Position numbers and translations under genes: made by a program
Shown here: positions 1 to 7,409 of the stretch, one piece after another
Position numbering within the stretch: the stretch's first letter is position 1
How the letters are laid out: each line of letters starts with the position of its first letter
Notes under the pieces: model-generated
The model's database searches: none
Told to the model about the DNA's origin: nothing
What the model saw: only the letters and a program-made list of their open reading frames with translations
Source of the DNA: DASUPK01 sp963728875
Lineage (GTDB): Bacteria > Actinomycetota > Thermoleophilia > Solirubrobacterales > 70-9
Length of the DNA stretch: 64,000 bases
Direction: 5' to 3'
NCBI GenBank assembly: GCA_963728875.1
Contig: CAVSLJ010000004.1
Span: 1 to 64,000 of the forward strand

Positions 1-16
1 GCGCTGCTTTGCATGG

Positions 17-29
17 AAAGCGGCGGTTT
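17..29 (+). repeat. 13-bp repeat copy 1 (AAAGCGGCGGTTT)
   Basis: The same 13-mer recurs at 6197-6209 and 7135-7147. Here and at the third copy it sits next to a TTTGCAT/ATGCAAA sequence. The meaning is unknown. Confidence 0.5.
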
Positions 30-84
30 CGGCGTAGCGCTCGCTTCTCGCGCGGAGGAGTCGCTACGGGAAGTGGCGCTGTCT

Positions 85-381
85 TCAGTCCGGCCCGGGC
101 GGAACGGAATCCTTGACCTTGCCCACCGTGTGGGTAAGGCAAGTATTGATCTCCGACGAATCGAGGCGCTCGCCGGGCTTACTTTCGAGCCGGATCGCGA
201 TCCGATCCTCGTCCGCATCGACGTCCATCGAGGCGACTTTGCGGTACTCCTCGGTGGGACACGTGCAGCGGCCCTCCTGGCACTCGCGAAACGCGTGCAG
301 GAGCTCCCCCTGCTTTCCGGCCAACTCGGTCAGCTCAATCGAAACGGCAGCCTCTTCCTCGTCGATGCGATAGCGGGCCAC
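85..381 (-). CDS. small hypothetical protein with Cys cluster
   Basis: 98-residue protein starting at GTG (M A R Y R I D E). It is acidic overall and carries a compact cysteine group (C-x4-C-x-C around residues 33-40) that could bind a metal or form a disulfide. No signal peptide or membrane segment is visible. I do not recognise the family. The acidic, codon-biased composition supports a real gene over the overlapping plus-strand frame, which reads as a low-complexity Arg-rich shadow. It stands alone at the window edge, with a SnoaL-like gene on the same strand about 100 bp away. Confidence 0.6.
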   Translation of the reverse strand: MARYRIDEEEAAVSIELTELAGKQGELLHAFRECQEGRCTCPTEEYRKVASMDVDADEDRIAIRLESKPGERLDSSEINTCLTHTVGKVKDSVPPGPD

Positions 382-481
382 GGAGTGAGTCTAGTTCGCA
401 GGCTCAGGCTGTTGGCCCGCCGCAGTGTCGCCCTTCGCGCAAAGCGCAAGGGACGTCGAGATCGGCCTGGGTGGCTGCTGG

Positions 482-961
482 TCAGTACGTGGCCGGATCC
501 AGCGCGTTCACCTGACGTACCACCCGACCAGCGTCCACCTCGGTGGTCTGCACGATCACGTAGTCGAGAGTCTCGCCCGTGGCGGGTGAGCGATGGCGCA
601 GGCGCGCCCGCCGCACGAAATGACCATGAGAAGCCTCCTCGAGAGAGAGGTTTTCGATGGTGTTGTCCTCGTAGCGGGCGAACACGCCGCGCCAGAAATC
701 CAGCACGGTCGGGCGACCTCGAAGCTGACCGTCCTCGTGAAGCGGTGGCGGCGGCGCGTATTCCACGTCATCGGCGAACAGGGCAAACACCACATCGAGG
801 TCCCCACGGTTGAAGGCATCGCGAGCACGATCGAAAGCGGCCTGAAGAATGCGGCGGCGAAAGGGTCCAGGCAAGCCGCCCAGGACTCGCGCGGCAAGCG
901 TCGCCACTCGCGGGGCACCGACTTCCAGACGGTCGGCGAGTGGGCGAGGGCCGGCTGTCAC
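482..961 (-). CDS. SnoaL-like / NTF2-fold protein
   Basis: 159 residues from a GTG start. After an Arg-rich lead of about 40 residues comes the SnoaL/NTF2-like pattern: an amphipathic helix with A-x3-F-x-R-G-D-x-D, then F-A-D-D-V-E-Y (about residues 62-68), a G-R-x2-V-x-D-F-W segment and a terminal beta-rich half ending V-R-Q-V-N-A-L-D. This cone-shaped fold is used by polyketide cyclases, small-molecule isomerases and many orphan proteins, so substrate cannot be assigned. It is divergent from the next gene, another SnoaL-like protein, which suggests a related pair, though the two are not close in sequence. Confidence 0.75.
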   Translation of the reverse strand: MTAGPRPLADRLEVGAPRVATLAARVLGGLPGPFRRRILQAAFDRARDAFNRGDLDVVFALFADDVEYAPPPPLHEDGQLRGRPTVLDFWRGVFARYEDNTIENLSLEEASHGHFVRRARLRHRSPATGETLDYVIVQTTEVDAGRVVRQVNALDPATY

Positions 962-1064
962 GAGTAGAACCTACCGGGAGCCGGTGCACGGGACTTCCAC
1001 TTCCGCGTGCCACCGGAAAATCGCCAGCGGTGAGCGACGCATCGCTATTGCTCCCGCTCTAAGC

Positions 1065-1146
1065 GAGGAGGAGCACCGTGCCCTCGCGGTGCTCGGTCTC
1101 GCGCACAGGAGGAGCGAGTCGTCAGCTCCACGGAGTGCTCCTCCTC
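1065..1146 (+). promoter_or_regulatory. alternative inverted repeats in leader
   Basis: GAGGAGGAGCAC (1065-1076) is perfectly complementary to GTGCTCCTCCTC (1135-1146). The overlapping 8-mer GAGCACCG (1071-1078) is perfectly complementary to CGGTGCTC (1087-1094). The two pairings share the left arm, so they exclude each other, as in an attenuator. The region lies 38-119 bp before the SnoaL-like gene at 1184. Function is inferred only. Confidence 0.35.
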
Positions 1147-1183
1147 CGAAGCGAGTAGACGCTCCGTAAGGGACACTGCGGCG

Positions 1184-1591
1184 ATGTCGCGAGGCAACGC
1201 CGAGATCATCCGACGGTTCGCAGACGCTCTCGCCCAGGGCGATCGAGACGCCACGGCGGAGTTGATCCATCCGGACGCTGAATGGCACACGATGGCCGGC
1301 CCAATCCTGGGGGTCGAGGCGATGCGAGGTCGAAACGAGGTGATCAGCCTCCTCTTCGACCGCATTCCCGAGGGATTCGAGGGCTTCACGGCGACCGTTG
1401 ACAGCATCCGGGAGCTGCCGGACGACCGATTGCTTGTACTCGGCCACTACACGGGCCGCGGAAGGAGCAGCGGGGCGGCCATCGAGATGACGAGCGCGGC
1501 GATCTACGGTTTCGAAGCCGGCATGATCGTGTCCTTCCACGACTTCGCGAGCGAAGCTGAGGCGCTAAGGACAGCCCGCGCATCCAACTAG
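1184..1591 (+). CDS. SnoaL-like / NTF2-fold protein
   Basis: 135 residues. It begins with the classic SnoaL helix (N-A-E-I-I-R-R-F-A-D-A-L-A-Q-G-D), followed by L-I-H-P-D-A-E-W-H (about 28-36), a G-x-E-A-M-R-G-R segment and the C-terminal beta sheet with the shared F-E-x-G-M-I-V-S-F-H-D-F ending. The length is normal for a single-domain member. These proteins act as hydrolases, cyclases or isomerases on small hydrophobic compounds; no specific reaction can be read here. The ATG follows a long untranslated stretch holding overlapping inverted repeats. The opposite-strand frame across it is a shadow. Confidence 0.82.
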   Translation: MSRGNAEIIRRFADALAQGDRDATAELIHPDAEWHTMAGPILGVEAMRGRNEVISLLFDRIPEGFEGFTATVDSIRELPDDRLLVLGHYTGRGRSSGAAIEMTSAAIYGFEAGMIVSFHDFASEAEALRTARASN

Positions 1592-1773
1592 CGCGTTCGG
1601 GCAGGACAGGGAGCTCCCGCTCCTCGCGCAAGGGAGGCGCGTTCGGCTCGCAGGTGGAGCGCTCGCCCTCGGCATGGAAGCGAGTGCGTTGCTATTGGGT
1701 TCGGCCGTTGACCAGCGACTGGCGGCCCGGATAGACTCGAACCTCATCCAGGGCGACGACCAGGGAGAAGGGG

Positions 1774-2469
1774 ATGCGGAGAAGGCAGCGAACGCCCCAC
1801 GCGGCAATGGCCAAGATGGTGCGGCCTACGGTTTCAGCGATCGTCGCAGTTGCGTGCGCAGCCTGTGCACTGGCGCCGGCCACGGCGCTGGCCGGGACTC
1901 TCGATCAGCAGCAAACGAACGCGAGCGCCGGCTATGTCGGGATCGGATCGGGCCAAAGCGGGGCCCAAACGTTCACGGCCGGTCTCAGCGGCGGCGTCGA
2001 TCGGGTCGATCTCGTTCTCCAAAAGGTCGGTGACCCCACGGCCCCCTTGATCGTCGAGATTCGAAATGCCTCGGGCGGCGTCCCGGGCACCACTGTCCTG
2101 GCCTCCGAAAGCGTTCGGGCCGCCGGTATCGGCGCGTTTCCCGTTTTCGTGCCGATCAAGTTCCTCTCGCCCGCAGCCGTGGTGGCGGGGACTCAGTACT
2201 CCATCGTCCTTTGGAGCACGGACGCCCCCAACTCGTACGGATGGAGTAACAGCTCGGGCGAGACCTACGCGGGTGGGGGCCCGTTCTTCGTGCCTGTTTC
2301 GCCACCCTCCACCGCCTGGACTCCCGTCGGAGGAGACTTTGCGTTCATGACGTACGTGGAGTCGCCTCCAACCGGCCGGCGCGCCGCCGCCCTCAAGAAA
2401 TGCAAGAAGCTCAAGAAGAAGCCGAAGAGGCTCAAGTGCAGGAAGAGAGCAAACCGCCTGCCCTTTTAA
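1774..2469 (+). CDS. secreted protein with Lys/Cys-rich C-terminal tail
   Basis: 231 residues from ATG with a purine-rich ribosome site (AGGGAG) 7 nt upstream; a start at Met12 (1807) is also possible. Residues about 12-40 form a signal peptide (basic start, Ala-rich core, A-L-A-G cleavage region). The mature part (about 41-195) is a predicted beta sandwich of the fibronectin/choice-of-anchor type, with V-x-R-V-D-L-V-L-Q-K-V-G and I-V-E-I-R-N-A. The last about 30 residues are a highly basic tail, R-A-A-A-L-K-K-C-K-K..., ending C-R-K-R-A-N-R-L-P-F. Nearly the same tail pattern ends the protein at 6248-6997. Likely cell-surface or extracellular; ligand unknown. Confidence 0.8.
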   Translation: MRRRQRTPHAAMAKMVRPTVSAIVAVACAACALAPATALAGTLDQQQTNASAGYVGIGSGQSGAQTFTAGLSGGVDRVDLVLQKVGDPTAPLIVEIRNASGGVPGTTVLASESVRAAGIGAFPVFVPIKFLSPAAVVAGTQYSIVLWSTDAPNSYGWSNSSGETYAGGGPFFVPVSPPSTAWTPVGGDFAFMTYVESPPTGRRAAALKKCKKLKKKPKRLKCRKRANRLPF

Positions 2470-2583
2470 CGAGGTGACGCCTCCTGTCGCGTGAAAGGAG
2501 CAGTCAGGGTCCCTTTAGCGATCGACGAAAATAGCGCCGCTGGACGAAAAGCGGCTCCGAGCGTCACCCTAAGGTGCTGGCGA

Positions 2584-3300
2584 ATGAAGTTCGTGTTTAT
2601 CGATGAGACAGGGGACAGCAAACGCAAGCAGTACCTGGGGTTCTCGGTTGCGCTTGTCGATGCCAAGTCTTATCCCAAGCTGAAGGCCGAAGCTCGCGAA
2701 ATCCTTGAGCGGGCCGAGTGGAGCCCGGATGTCGAGTTCAAGGGCGCATTTCTCTTCTCGCAGACCAAGGGTTGCTCAGAGGTTCAGGTAGAACGCCGCG
2801 TCGAAGCTGCGGGAGAGCTCCTCGATCTGAACGCTGGGAAGAACGCGCAAATGCGCTTCGCGTACGGGAGTTTGGAGTCCGAGGACCATGGAGCGGACTA
2901 TCTCCGACTCGTCCCCGGTCTGGTCCACGAGCTTCTTCCCAAAGCTCCGAAGGGAGCCGGCAAGAACCTGCTTGCAGTGGTTCATGACGAGCGGCCAGAC
3001 CTCGAGCTCGACGCGTTCCATCAGGCAATCACAGAGGCAGTGGAAGCCAAGGGTTACGTCCTCTTCGAAAGCACGGTTGAGGGTCACTCGAGCTTCGACA
3101 CAGTGGGGCTGATGTACGCCGACCTGGTCGGATACCTAGCGGCACGCGTGGAAGTGATCTCCAGCGACGCTGAGCTATTCGAGGGCCTTGACCCTGAGAA
3201 GTACCCCGAGAATGGCAAGGTGCGAAAGCTTCAGTCCTCTTCAGAGCTGATCTCGAAGATCAAGAGTCTTGATCTCTACCGACCGCACGAGGATGGATAG
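2584..3300 (+). CDS. DUF3800 domain protein
   Basis: 238 residues from ATG (M K F V F I D E T G D). The N-terminal F-I-D-E-T-G-D strand-turn, the D-x-E-F-K-G segment near residue 60, V-V-H-D-E-R-P-D near 138 and a late D-L-V-G-Y region follow the DUF3800 pattern, a predicted RNase H-like fold with spaced acidic residues. Biochemical function of the family is unsettled; members are often in accessory DNA beside mobile elements or defence genes, and here an IS110 element follows within 500 bp. A longer in-frame start at 2491 exists, but the extra residues lack domain character. Confidence 0.8.
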   Translation: MKFVFIDETGDSKRKQYLGFSVALVDAKSYPKLKAEAREILERAEWSPDVEFKGAFLFSQTKGCSEVQVERRVEAAGELLDLNAGKNAQMRFAYGSLESEDHGADYLRLVPGLVHELLPKAPKGAGKNLLAVVHDERPDLELDAFHQAITEAVEAKGYVLFESTVEGHSSFDTVGLMYADLVGYLAARVEVISSDAELFEGLDPEKYPENGKVRKLQSSSELISKIKSLDLYRPHEDG

Positions 3301-3313
3301 CTTCGCTGTTGCT

Positions 3314-3328
3314 TCCTCCAAAGGAGGA
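3314..3328 (+). repeat. small perfect inverted repeat
   Basis: TCCTCC-AAA-GGAGGA. The right arm looks like a Shine-Dalgarno sequence that the left arm would mask, but no start codon lies at the right distance. Could equally be a chance hairpin after the DUF3800 gene. Confidence 0.3.
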
Positions 3329-3377
3329 CCACCTTCAGACTGGAGTTGAGCCGAGCAACCGCCGATGATCTCGGGTG

Positions 3378-3542
3378 ATGGGACCCACGGGGATCATTCC
3401 GGTCATCGGCTACCTGGTGCTGTTCCTCCTCGCGGCCGTTGTTGTGCTCGGCTATCTAGGTGGCGGCTCCGGGTCGCCCGTGGACGCATATGAGCGGGGC
3501 TGGGAGCGAATCCGCCGCGCTCTTCGCTCGTTCTTCGATTAG
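3378..3542 (+). CDS. 54-aa single-pass membrane peptide
   Basis: Short frame ATG...TAG giving 54 residues. Residues about 6-28 are an uninterrupted hydrophobic segment (I-I-P-V-I-G-Y-L-V-L-F-L-L-A-A-V-V-V-L-G-Y-L) preceded by two glycines and followed by G-G-G-S-G-S-P. The end is an amphipathic, basic helix rich in Arg and aromatic residues (W-E-R-I-R-R-A-L-R-S-F-F-D). Arrangement and codon use look like a real small membrane protein; the upstream GTG codon is also in frame. There is no strong ribosome site, and no family is recognised. It lies between the DUF3800 gene and the IS element. Confidence 0.45.
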   Translation: MGPTGIIPVIGYLVLFLLAAVVVLGYLGGGSGSPVDAYERGWERIRRALRSFFD

Positions 3543-3788
3543 CCGCTTTTCGGGAGATGAAAATCCTCCCCGGAAGCTGACGTCCGGGTCGCGACCTACG
3601 GTCGGCTGACCGGGACAGGGGCTTCCGGGAGAACGCGAGGTGGGCAGGCCGGTTCTTGGACGATGGGCCCAGAGCCCGAGCTTTTCAGTGGCCGCCCCTG
3701 CGACTTGTCCGGGTGCGCCTAGAGCGCGAATGCGTCGATGTCGTGTTGCCCACCGCCTCTCCCAATCGTTCGAGCAGAGGAGGAGCAG
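3543..3788 (+). ncRNA. candidate IS110 bridge RNA region
   Basis: 246 bp without a gene between the 54-aa frame and the transposase start. IS110-group elements express a structured guide (bridge) RNA from this left-end position. Short complementary stretches are visible, for example GGAG/CTCC around 3552-3570 and CCGG/TCCGGG stretches around 3570-3630. I could not fold it fully, so this is a positional inference. Confidence 0.3.
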
Positions 3789-5066
3789 ATGAGGGCAATC
3801 GGATTGGACGTCCACCTCAAGTTCTGCGAGGTGGCGATCTCAGAAGGAGGTGAGCTTCGCTCGGCGGGACGGATCGCGACCAGGCCGGAGGAGATCGAGC
3901 TCTTCGCCCAGAGCCTCGGCCCCGACGATCGCGTCGCGCTCGAGGTCACCGGCAACGCCTGGGAGATCAAGCGCCTCGTCGAGCCGCACGTCGCCGAGGT
4001 GATCGTCGTCTCGCCGGGAGACACCGGGATCCGCTCCGCGCGGGCGAAGACCGACCGGCTCGACGCCCGCACCCTGGCGAGGCTCCTGGCCGCGGGCGAG
4101 CTCAGGCCGGTCTGGGTGCCCGACCGCCAGACCCAGGTGATGCGTCGACGGCTGCAGCGCCGCGGCCAGCTGGTCTCGGCCCGCTCGCGCTCAAAGAACC
4201 AGATCCACGCCACCCTGATGCGCTGCCTGGTCGGCCGCCCCGTTCTCCGATCTCTTCGGGGTCAAGGGCCGAGGCTGGCTGGCCGGGCTCGCCCTGACGG
4301 AGGAGGAGCGCGAGTCGGTCGACTCGGCCCTGCGCCAGGTCGAGTTCCTCGACTCCGAGATCGAGGCGGTCGAGCGCTTGATCTCAGCCGCGGCGCTTGA
4401 ATCTCACGAGGTGAGGCGGCTGATGACGGTGCCGGGGTGAACGTGATCTGCGCGGCGACCTTCATCGCGGCGGTCGGCGAGATCCGGCGCTTCCCCTCGA
4501 CCCGCAAGCTGGCCGCCTACCTCGGGCTCGATCCCAAGGTGAGCCAGTCCGGCTCGGGCCCCGCCACCCACGGGCGGGTCTCGAAGCAGGGATCGGTCGC
4601 CGGCCGCCACGCCCTGGTCGAGGCGAGCTGGTCGGCGGTCCGCCAGCCGGGGCCACTGCACGCGTTCTATGAGCGGATCAGGGCCCGGCGCGGCCACAGC
4701 GTCGCGATCGTCGCCTGCGCCCGCAAGCTCGCCTGCCTGTTCTGGTGCCTGCTCATCCGGGAGGAGGACTACGCCTTCGCGCAGCCCTCATTGACCGCCA
4801 AGAAGCTCCGCCTGCTGGAGCTCCGCGCCGGTGAAAAGACGCGCAAGGGCGCCCCCACCGGGACCTTTGCGACCCGGCAGAGGATGCGGGCCGCGGAGCG
4901 CGAGCTCGCTCAGCAGGGCGAAGCCGCCTACCGACGCAGCGTCCGCGACTGGCAGGCGACCCAGGCGAAGAGAAAGGGCGCCGGCGCGACACCGGGGCGC
5001 GCATCTCGTGGACCGTCAAGCGGTCAAGCAGCGCGGCAGGTCCAAGCCCCCGGGCCTGCTCTTTAG
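3789..5066 (+). pseudogene. IS110-family transposase, two frameshifts
   Basis: Starts ATG at 3789 behind GAGGAGGAG. The N-terminal RuvC-like DEDD domain is intact: D7 (G-L-D-V-H), E52 (L-E-V-T-G), D89 and D92 (K-T-D-R-L-D-A-R). Near 4238-4241 the protein jumps to another frame, which continues sensibly (F-S-D-L-F-G-V-K-G-R-G-W-L-A-G) to M-T-V-P-G at about 4435. There a missing G in a G-run forces return to the first frame, continuing V-N-V-I-C-A-A-T-F. The C-terminal Transposase_20 domain follows with G-L-D-P and the Q-S-G-S-G catalytic-serine region, then a basic tail. Total about 425 aa, normal for the family. Both shifts lie in homopolymers, so sequencing error is possible. Confidence 0.85.
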
Positions 5067-5184
5067 CTGGTCGTCTACCGGCGCCCGAGCCGAACTCTCG
5101 CAAATTGGAGGTGCTACGTCCAGAGATGACTTGACTTTCATGCGTCGGCCAAAGCGATAGCGAGCAGTCACCTGTCCGGCGTTG

Positions 5185-5213
5185 TTGATTCCGGGCTTAT
5201 TCGCGGCTAGCAT
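5185..5213 (+). promoter_or_regulatory. sigma-70-like promoter of secreted protein gene
   Basis: TTGATT (5185-5190), 17-bp spacer, TAGCAT (5208-5213). It lies just before the ribosome site GGAGGGAG and the ATG at 5235, giving a very short leader. Confidence 0.5.
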
Positions 5214-5234
5214 CATTGCCCTCGGAGGGAGCCC

Positions 5235-6134
5235 ATGCACGTACGACAGATTCGCGGCGTGGTTCCGGGAACACCTCTGCCGCGCTCACTCAGGCGCTTC
5301 GCGGGCGCCGCCTCGCTCGCTGCGCTGTCGCTGGCGGCGACCGCCTCGCCTGCTGATGCGGCGGTGACGATCGGGCAACTCGGCCTCTCTCCTGGAACTT
5401 GCAGCCCTGGAATCGACATCGCGCAATCAGCGGTCAGCTCCGGTGCCTCTTACACGGTACCCGGGACGGGGACGATCACCTCCTGGAGCCATCTCGCCAT
5501 TTCCGGCCCTGGGCAGAGCCTCACGATGAAGGTGTTTCGAAAGGTCGGCGATCCGGACATCTACAGGGTTGTAGGTCACGACGGCCCGCAGCCGCTGAGC
5601 GCCGGTGGACTCCTCAACACCTTCCCGGCCAACATTCCGGTCCAGCCCGGGGATATCCTCGGCATCAACACCTCGAGTCCCGGCATCGGATGCGTGTTCC
5701 CGGGCAGCCTCACAGACACGATCCTGACCCACGCCCCCAGCAACTTGGCCGACGGTGAGGCTGCATCGTTCACCGCAGGCCCGCTTGACCGCACGAATGT
5801 CTCGGCCGTGTTCAATCCCGCGAACGCCTTCATCCTGGGCGGCACCGCGCGCAACAAGAAGAAGGGCACGGCCACCCTCAACTTCACCCTCCCCAACCCC
5901 GGCGAGCTGACCGCCTCGGGCAAGGGCGTCAAGGCCGCCTCCGCAGAGCGAGCCGTGATCAGCAAATCGGTCGGCGCTGGTCCGGCCCAGTTCTTGATCA
6001 AGGCGAAGGGGAAGCAGCGCAAGAAGCTCAAGACCACCGGCAAGGTGAAGCTGAACGTCGCGATCACCTACACGCCGACCGGCGGCGACCCAAGCACCCA
6101 GTCGGCGAAGGTGAAGCTAAAGAAGAAGCTCTGA
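5235..6134 (+). CDS. secreted beta-rich protein, Lys-rich end
   Basis: 299 residues; ATG preceded by GGAGGGAG. A signal peptide occupies about residues 1-42 (Arg-containing start, A-A-S-L-A-A-L-S-L core, cleavage near A-D-A-A). The mature protein begins with a beta-sandwich like that of the 1774-2469 protein (both have a K-V-G-D-P motif: M-K-V-F-R-K-V-G-D-P here, L-V-L-Q-K-V-G-D-P there). A second module (about 195-299) is an Ig-like all-beta domain with G-T-A-T-L-N-F-T-L-P-N-P-G-E-L-T, common in Thermoleophilia surface proteins, ending K-V-K-L-K-K-K-L. Function unknown; probably cell-surface. It directly follows the insertion sequence but has its own promoter. Confidence 0.8.
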   Translation: MHVRQIRGVVPGTPLPRSLRRFAGAASLAALSLAATASPADAAVTIGQLGLSPGTCSPGIDIAQSAVSSGASYTVPGTGTITSWSHLAISGPGQSLTMKVFRKVGDPDIYRVVGHDGPQPLSAGGLLNTFPANIPVQPGDILGINTSSPGIGCVFPGSLTDTILTHAPSNLADGEAASFTAGPLDRTNVSAVFNPANAFILGGTARNKKKGTATLNFTLPNPGELTASGKGVKAASAERAVISKSVGAGPAQFLIKAKGKQRKKLKTTGKVKLNVAITYTPTGGDPSTQSAKVKLKKKL

Positions 6135-6196
6135 GGCGCCGGTCGGCGCCGAAGACAGCTGCTTCCCATGCAAAGCAGGACCGCTGCTACTCGTCC

Positions 6197-6209
6197 AAAG
6201 CGGCGGTTT
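6197..6209 (+). repeat. 13-bp repeat copy 2 (AAAGCGGCGGTTT)
   Basis: Second copy, in the gap between two convergent secreted-protein genes, again near a CCATGCAAAGC sequence (6168-6178). Confidence 0.5.
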
Positions 6210-6247
6210 CCGGTTCGCAGCGATCCGGGCTTTGGTCTGGGACTGCC

Positions 6248-6997
6248 CTAGAGCGGCAGCAGATTCGCCTTCTTCTTGCACTTCTTGAGGCGCTTGTGCG
6301 ACCAGTGGTGCTTATGAGCCCGCTTCTTGCAGCTCGCGAGGGCCGCGGCGCGTTGGCCGGTCGGCCGTGGCGGCGTGCTGGCGATCGAGACGGCGTCCGT
6401 GCTGGCATTGAAGTAGCCCGCGCCGTCGACCTCGGCGAACCGGAGGCGAACCGTCTGGCCTGCGAACGGGGTCAGATCGGCCGTCATCATGGTCGGCGCC
6501 AGCGTCGTGGGATCGCCGGTCGCCGTTCGAAAGATCGGCAGAAGGATATCGGCCGGGTTGATCGAGGTGAGCGGGGCGCTCGGCTTCATCACGTCGATGC
6601 GGTATTGCTGATTCGGCACGACGAAGTAATCGAGGCTGTCCGTAGCGGGGTGGGCGATCGGCGAGTTGCTCTTGTAGTAGACGTAGAGGCTGAGCGTGTG
6701 GGTTTGGCCGGGCTCGAGCGCAACGTCCTGATAGAGGATGCGGGTGCCCTGCCCGACCTGGTCGGTGACCGCGGCGAAGGACCCCTGCGGCGGAGCAGCG
6801 ATCGGCAGGGCGTTTGTGGGGGAGGCCGTCCCCGAGTACGCGAACCAGCCGCTACCGGTGTTCTGGGTCTGCCAGCCCGAGAGGCTGCCGGTCTCGAAGT
6901 CGCCATTGGTGACGATCGCGGCGTGCGCTGCCGCAGGCGCGGCAAGCACTGCCATGGAGACTGCGATGAGAGCAATCCAGCGGCGCATCCCTGGCAC
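6248..6997 (-). CDS. secreted CBM-like protein with Lys/Cys tail
   Basis: 249 residues. Signal peptide about 1-27 (R-R-W-I-A-L-I-A-V-S-M-A-V-L, cleavage A-H-A-A). The mature start V-T-N-G-D-F-E-T-G-S-L-S-G-W is the opening of carbohydrate-binding or DUF642-like jelly-roll domains, followed by Y-Q-D-V-A-L-E-P-G-Q and, near 190, G-Q-T-V-R-L-R-F-A-E-V-D, the usual late strand of this fold. The tail is R-A-A-A-L-A-S-C-K-K-R... ending K-C-K-K-K-A-N-L-L-P-L, matching the tail of the 1774-2469 protein although the bodies differ. Likely exported and surface retained; any sugar ligand is an inference. Confidence 0.8.
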   Translation of the reverse strand: MPGMRRWIALIAVSMAVLAAPAAAHAAIVTNGDFETGSLSGWQTQNTGSGWFAYSGTASPTNALPIAAPPQGSFAAVTDQVGQGTRILYQDVALEPGQTHTLSLYVYYKSNSPIAHPATDSLDYFVVPNQQYRIDVMKPSAPLTSINPADILLPIFRTATGDPTTLAPTMMTADLTPFAGQTVRLRFAEVDGAGYFNASTDAVSIASTPPRPTGQRAAALASCKKRAHKHHWSHKRLKKCKKKANLLPL

Positions 6998-7134
6998 AAA
7001 TCCTCCTCAGCGAACCGACCCTTTCCCTCTCAGGCCTGACTATTTCAGAGGTCTAGCAGCGTGTCGAGCTCCTTGCTGGCGCCAGGCAAGATGAGCCGTC
7101 CGGTTGTGGCTGGCCAAACCGCTCCATTCCATGC

Positions 7135-7162
7135 AAAGCGGCGGTTTTTGCAAGACCGCCGC
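7135..7162 (+). repeat. 13-bp repeat copy 3 within a hairpin
   Basis: AAAGCGGCGGTTT at 7135-7147 overlaps a perfect hairpin: GCGGCGGT (7138-7145), 9-nt loop, ACCGCCGC (7155-7162). The hairpin resembles a tRNA anticodon arm, but no T-arm or acceptor stem accompanies it. Confidence 0.45.
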
Positions 7163-7216
7163 AGCAAATGGGACGACATTGGGACGACGGATTCAGTCGT
7201 CACTCCCCCGGCCAAA

Positions 7217-7246
7217 ACGAAAGGCCCGCCGGAGCGGGCCTTTCGT
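7217..7246 (-). terminator. intrinsic terminator of tRNA-fMet
   Basis: Perfect 13-bp stem (ACGAAAGGCCCGC / GCGGGCCTTTCGT) around a 4-nt loop, starting 3 nt beyond the tRNA 3' end and followed on the minus strand by TTTT. Confidence 0.85.
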
Positions 7247-7249
7247 GAG

Positions 7250-7323
<74 letters not shown>

Positions 7324-7335
7324 TCGGTATGAGCA

Positions 7336-7363
7336 AGTTTACCGCGCCCGCCTTGGTTCGCAA
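7336..7363 (-). promoter_or_regulatory. promoter of tRNA-fMet
   Basis: On the minus strand TTGCGA (7363-7358), 16-bp spacer, TAAACT (7341-7336). The -10 box lies 12 bp upstream of the tRNA 5' end. Confidence 0.6.
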
Positions 7364-7364
7364 C

Positions 7365-7395
7365 TTGAACGAATGTCCGAAATGCATGCTAAATT
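7365..7395 (+). promoter_or_regulatory. promoter of riboswitch-CAP gene
   Basis: TTGAAC (7365-7370) and an extended -10 TGC-TAAATT (7387-7395), 19-bp spacer. It would start the riboswitch leader just downstream and is divergent from the tRNA promoter. Confidence 0.4.
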
Positions 7396-7409
7396 TTCGC
7401 GTTCCATAG

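Larger units (their letters stand above)
3543..5066 (+). mobile_element. IS110-family insertion sequence (decayed)
   Basis: Approximate extent: about 245 bp of non-coding DNA followed by a DEDD-type IS110 transposase reading frame broken by two frameshifts. IS110 elements lack classical terminal inverted repeats and make no clear target duplication, so exact ends cannot be fixed from this sequence. The left non-coding part contains several short G/C hairpin motifs and is where IS110-group elements encode their bridge RNA. The right end is placed at the transposase stop only for convenience and may reach further. Confidence 0.7.

Noticed and set aside
971..1540. Minus-strand 189-codon frame
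   Set aside because: Opposite strand of the SnoaL-like gene; no family features.
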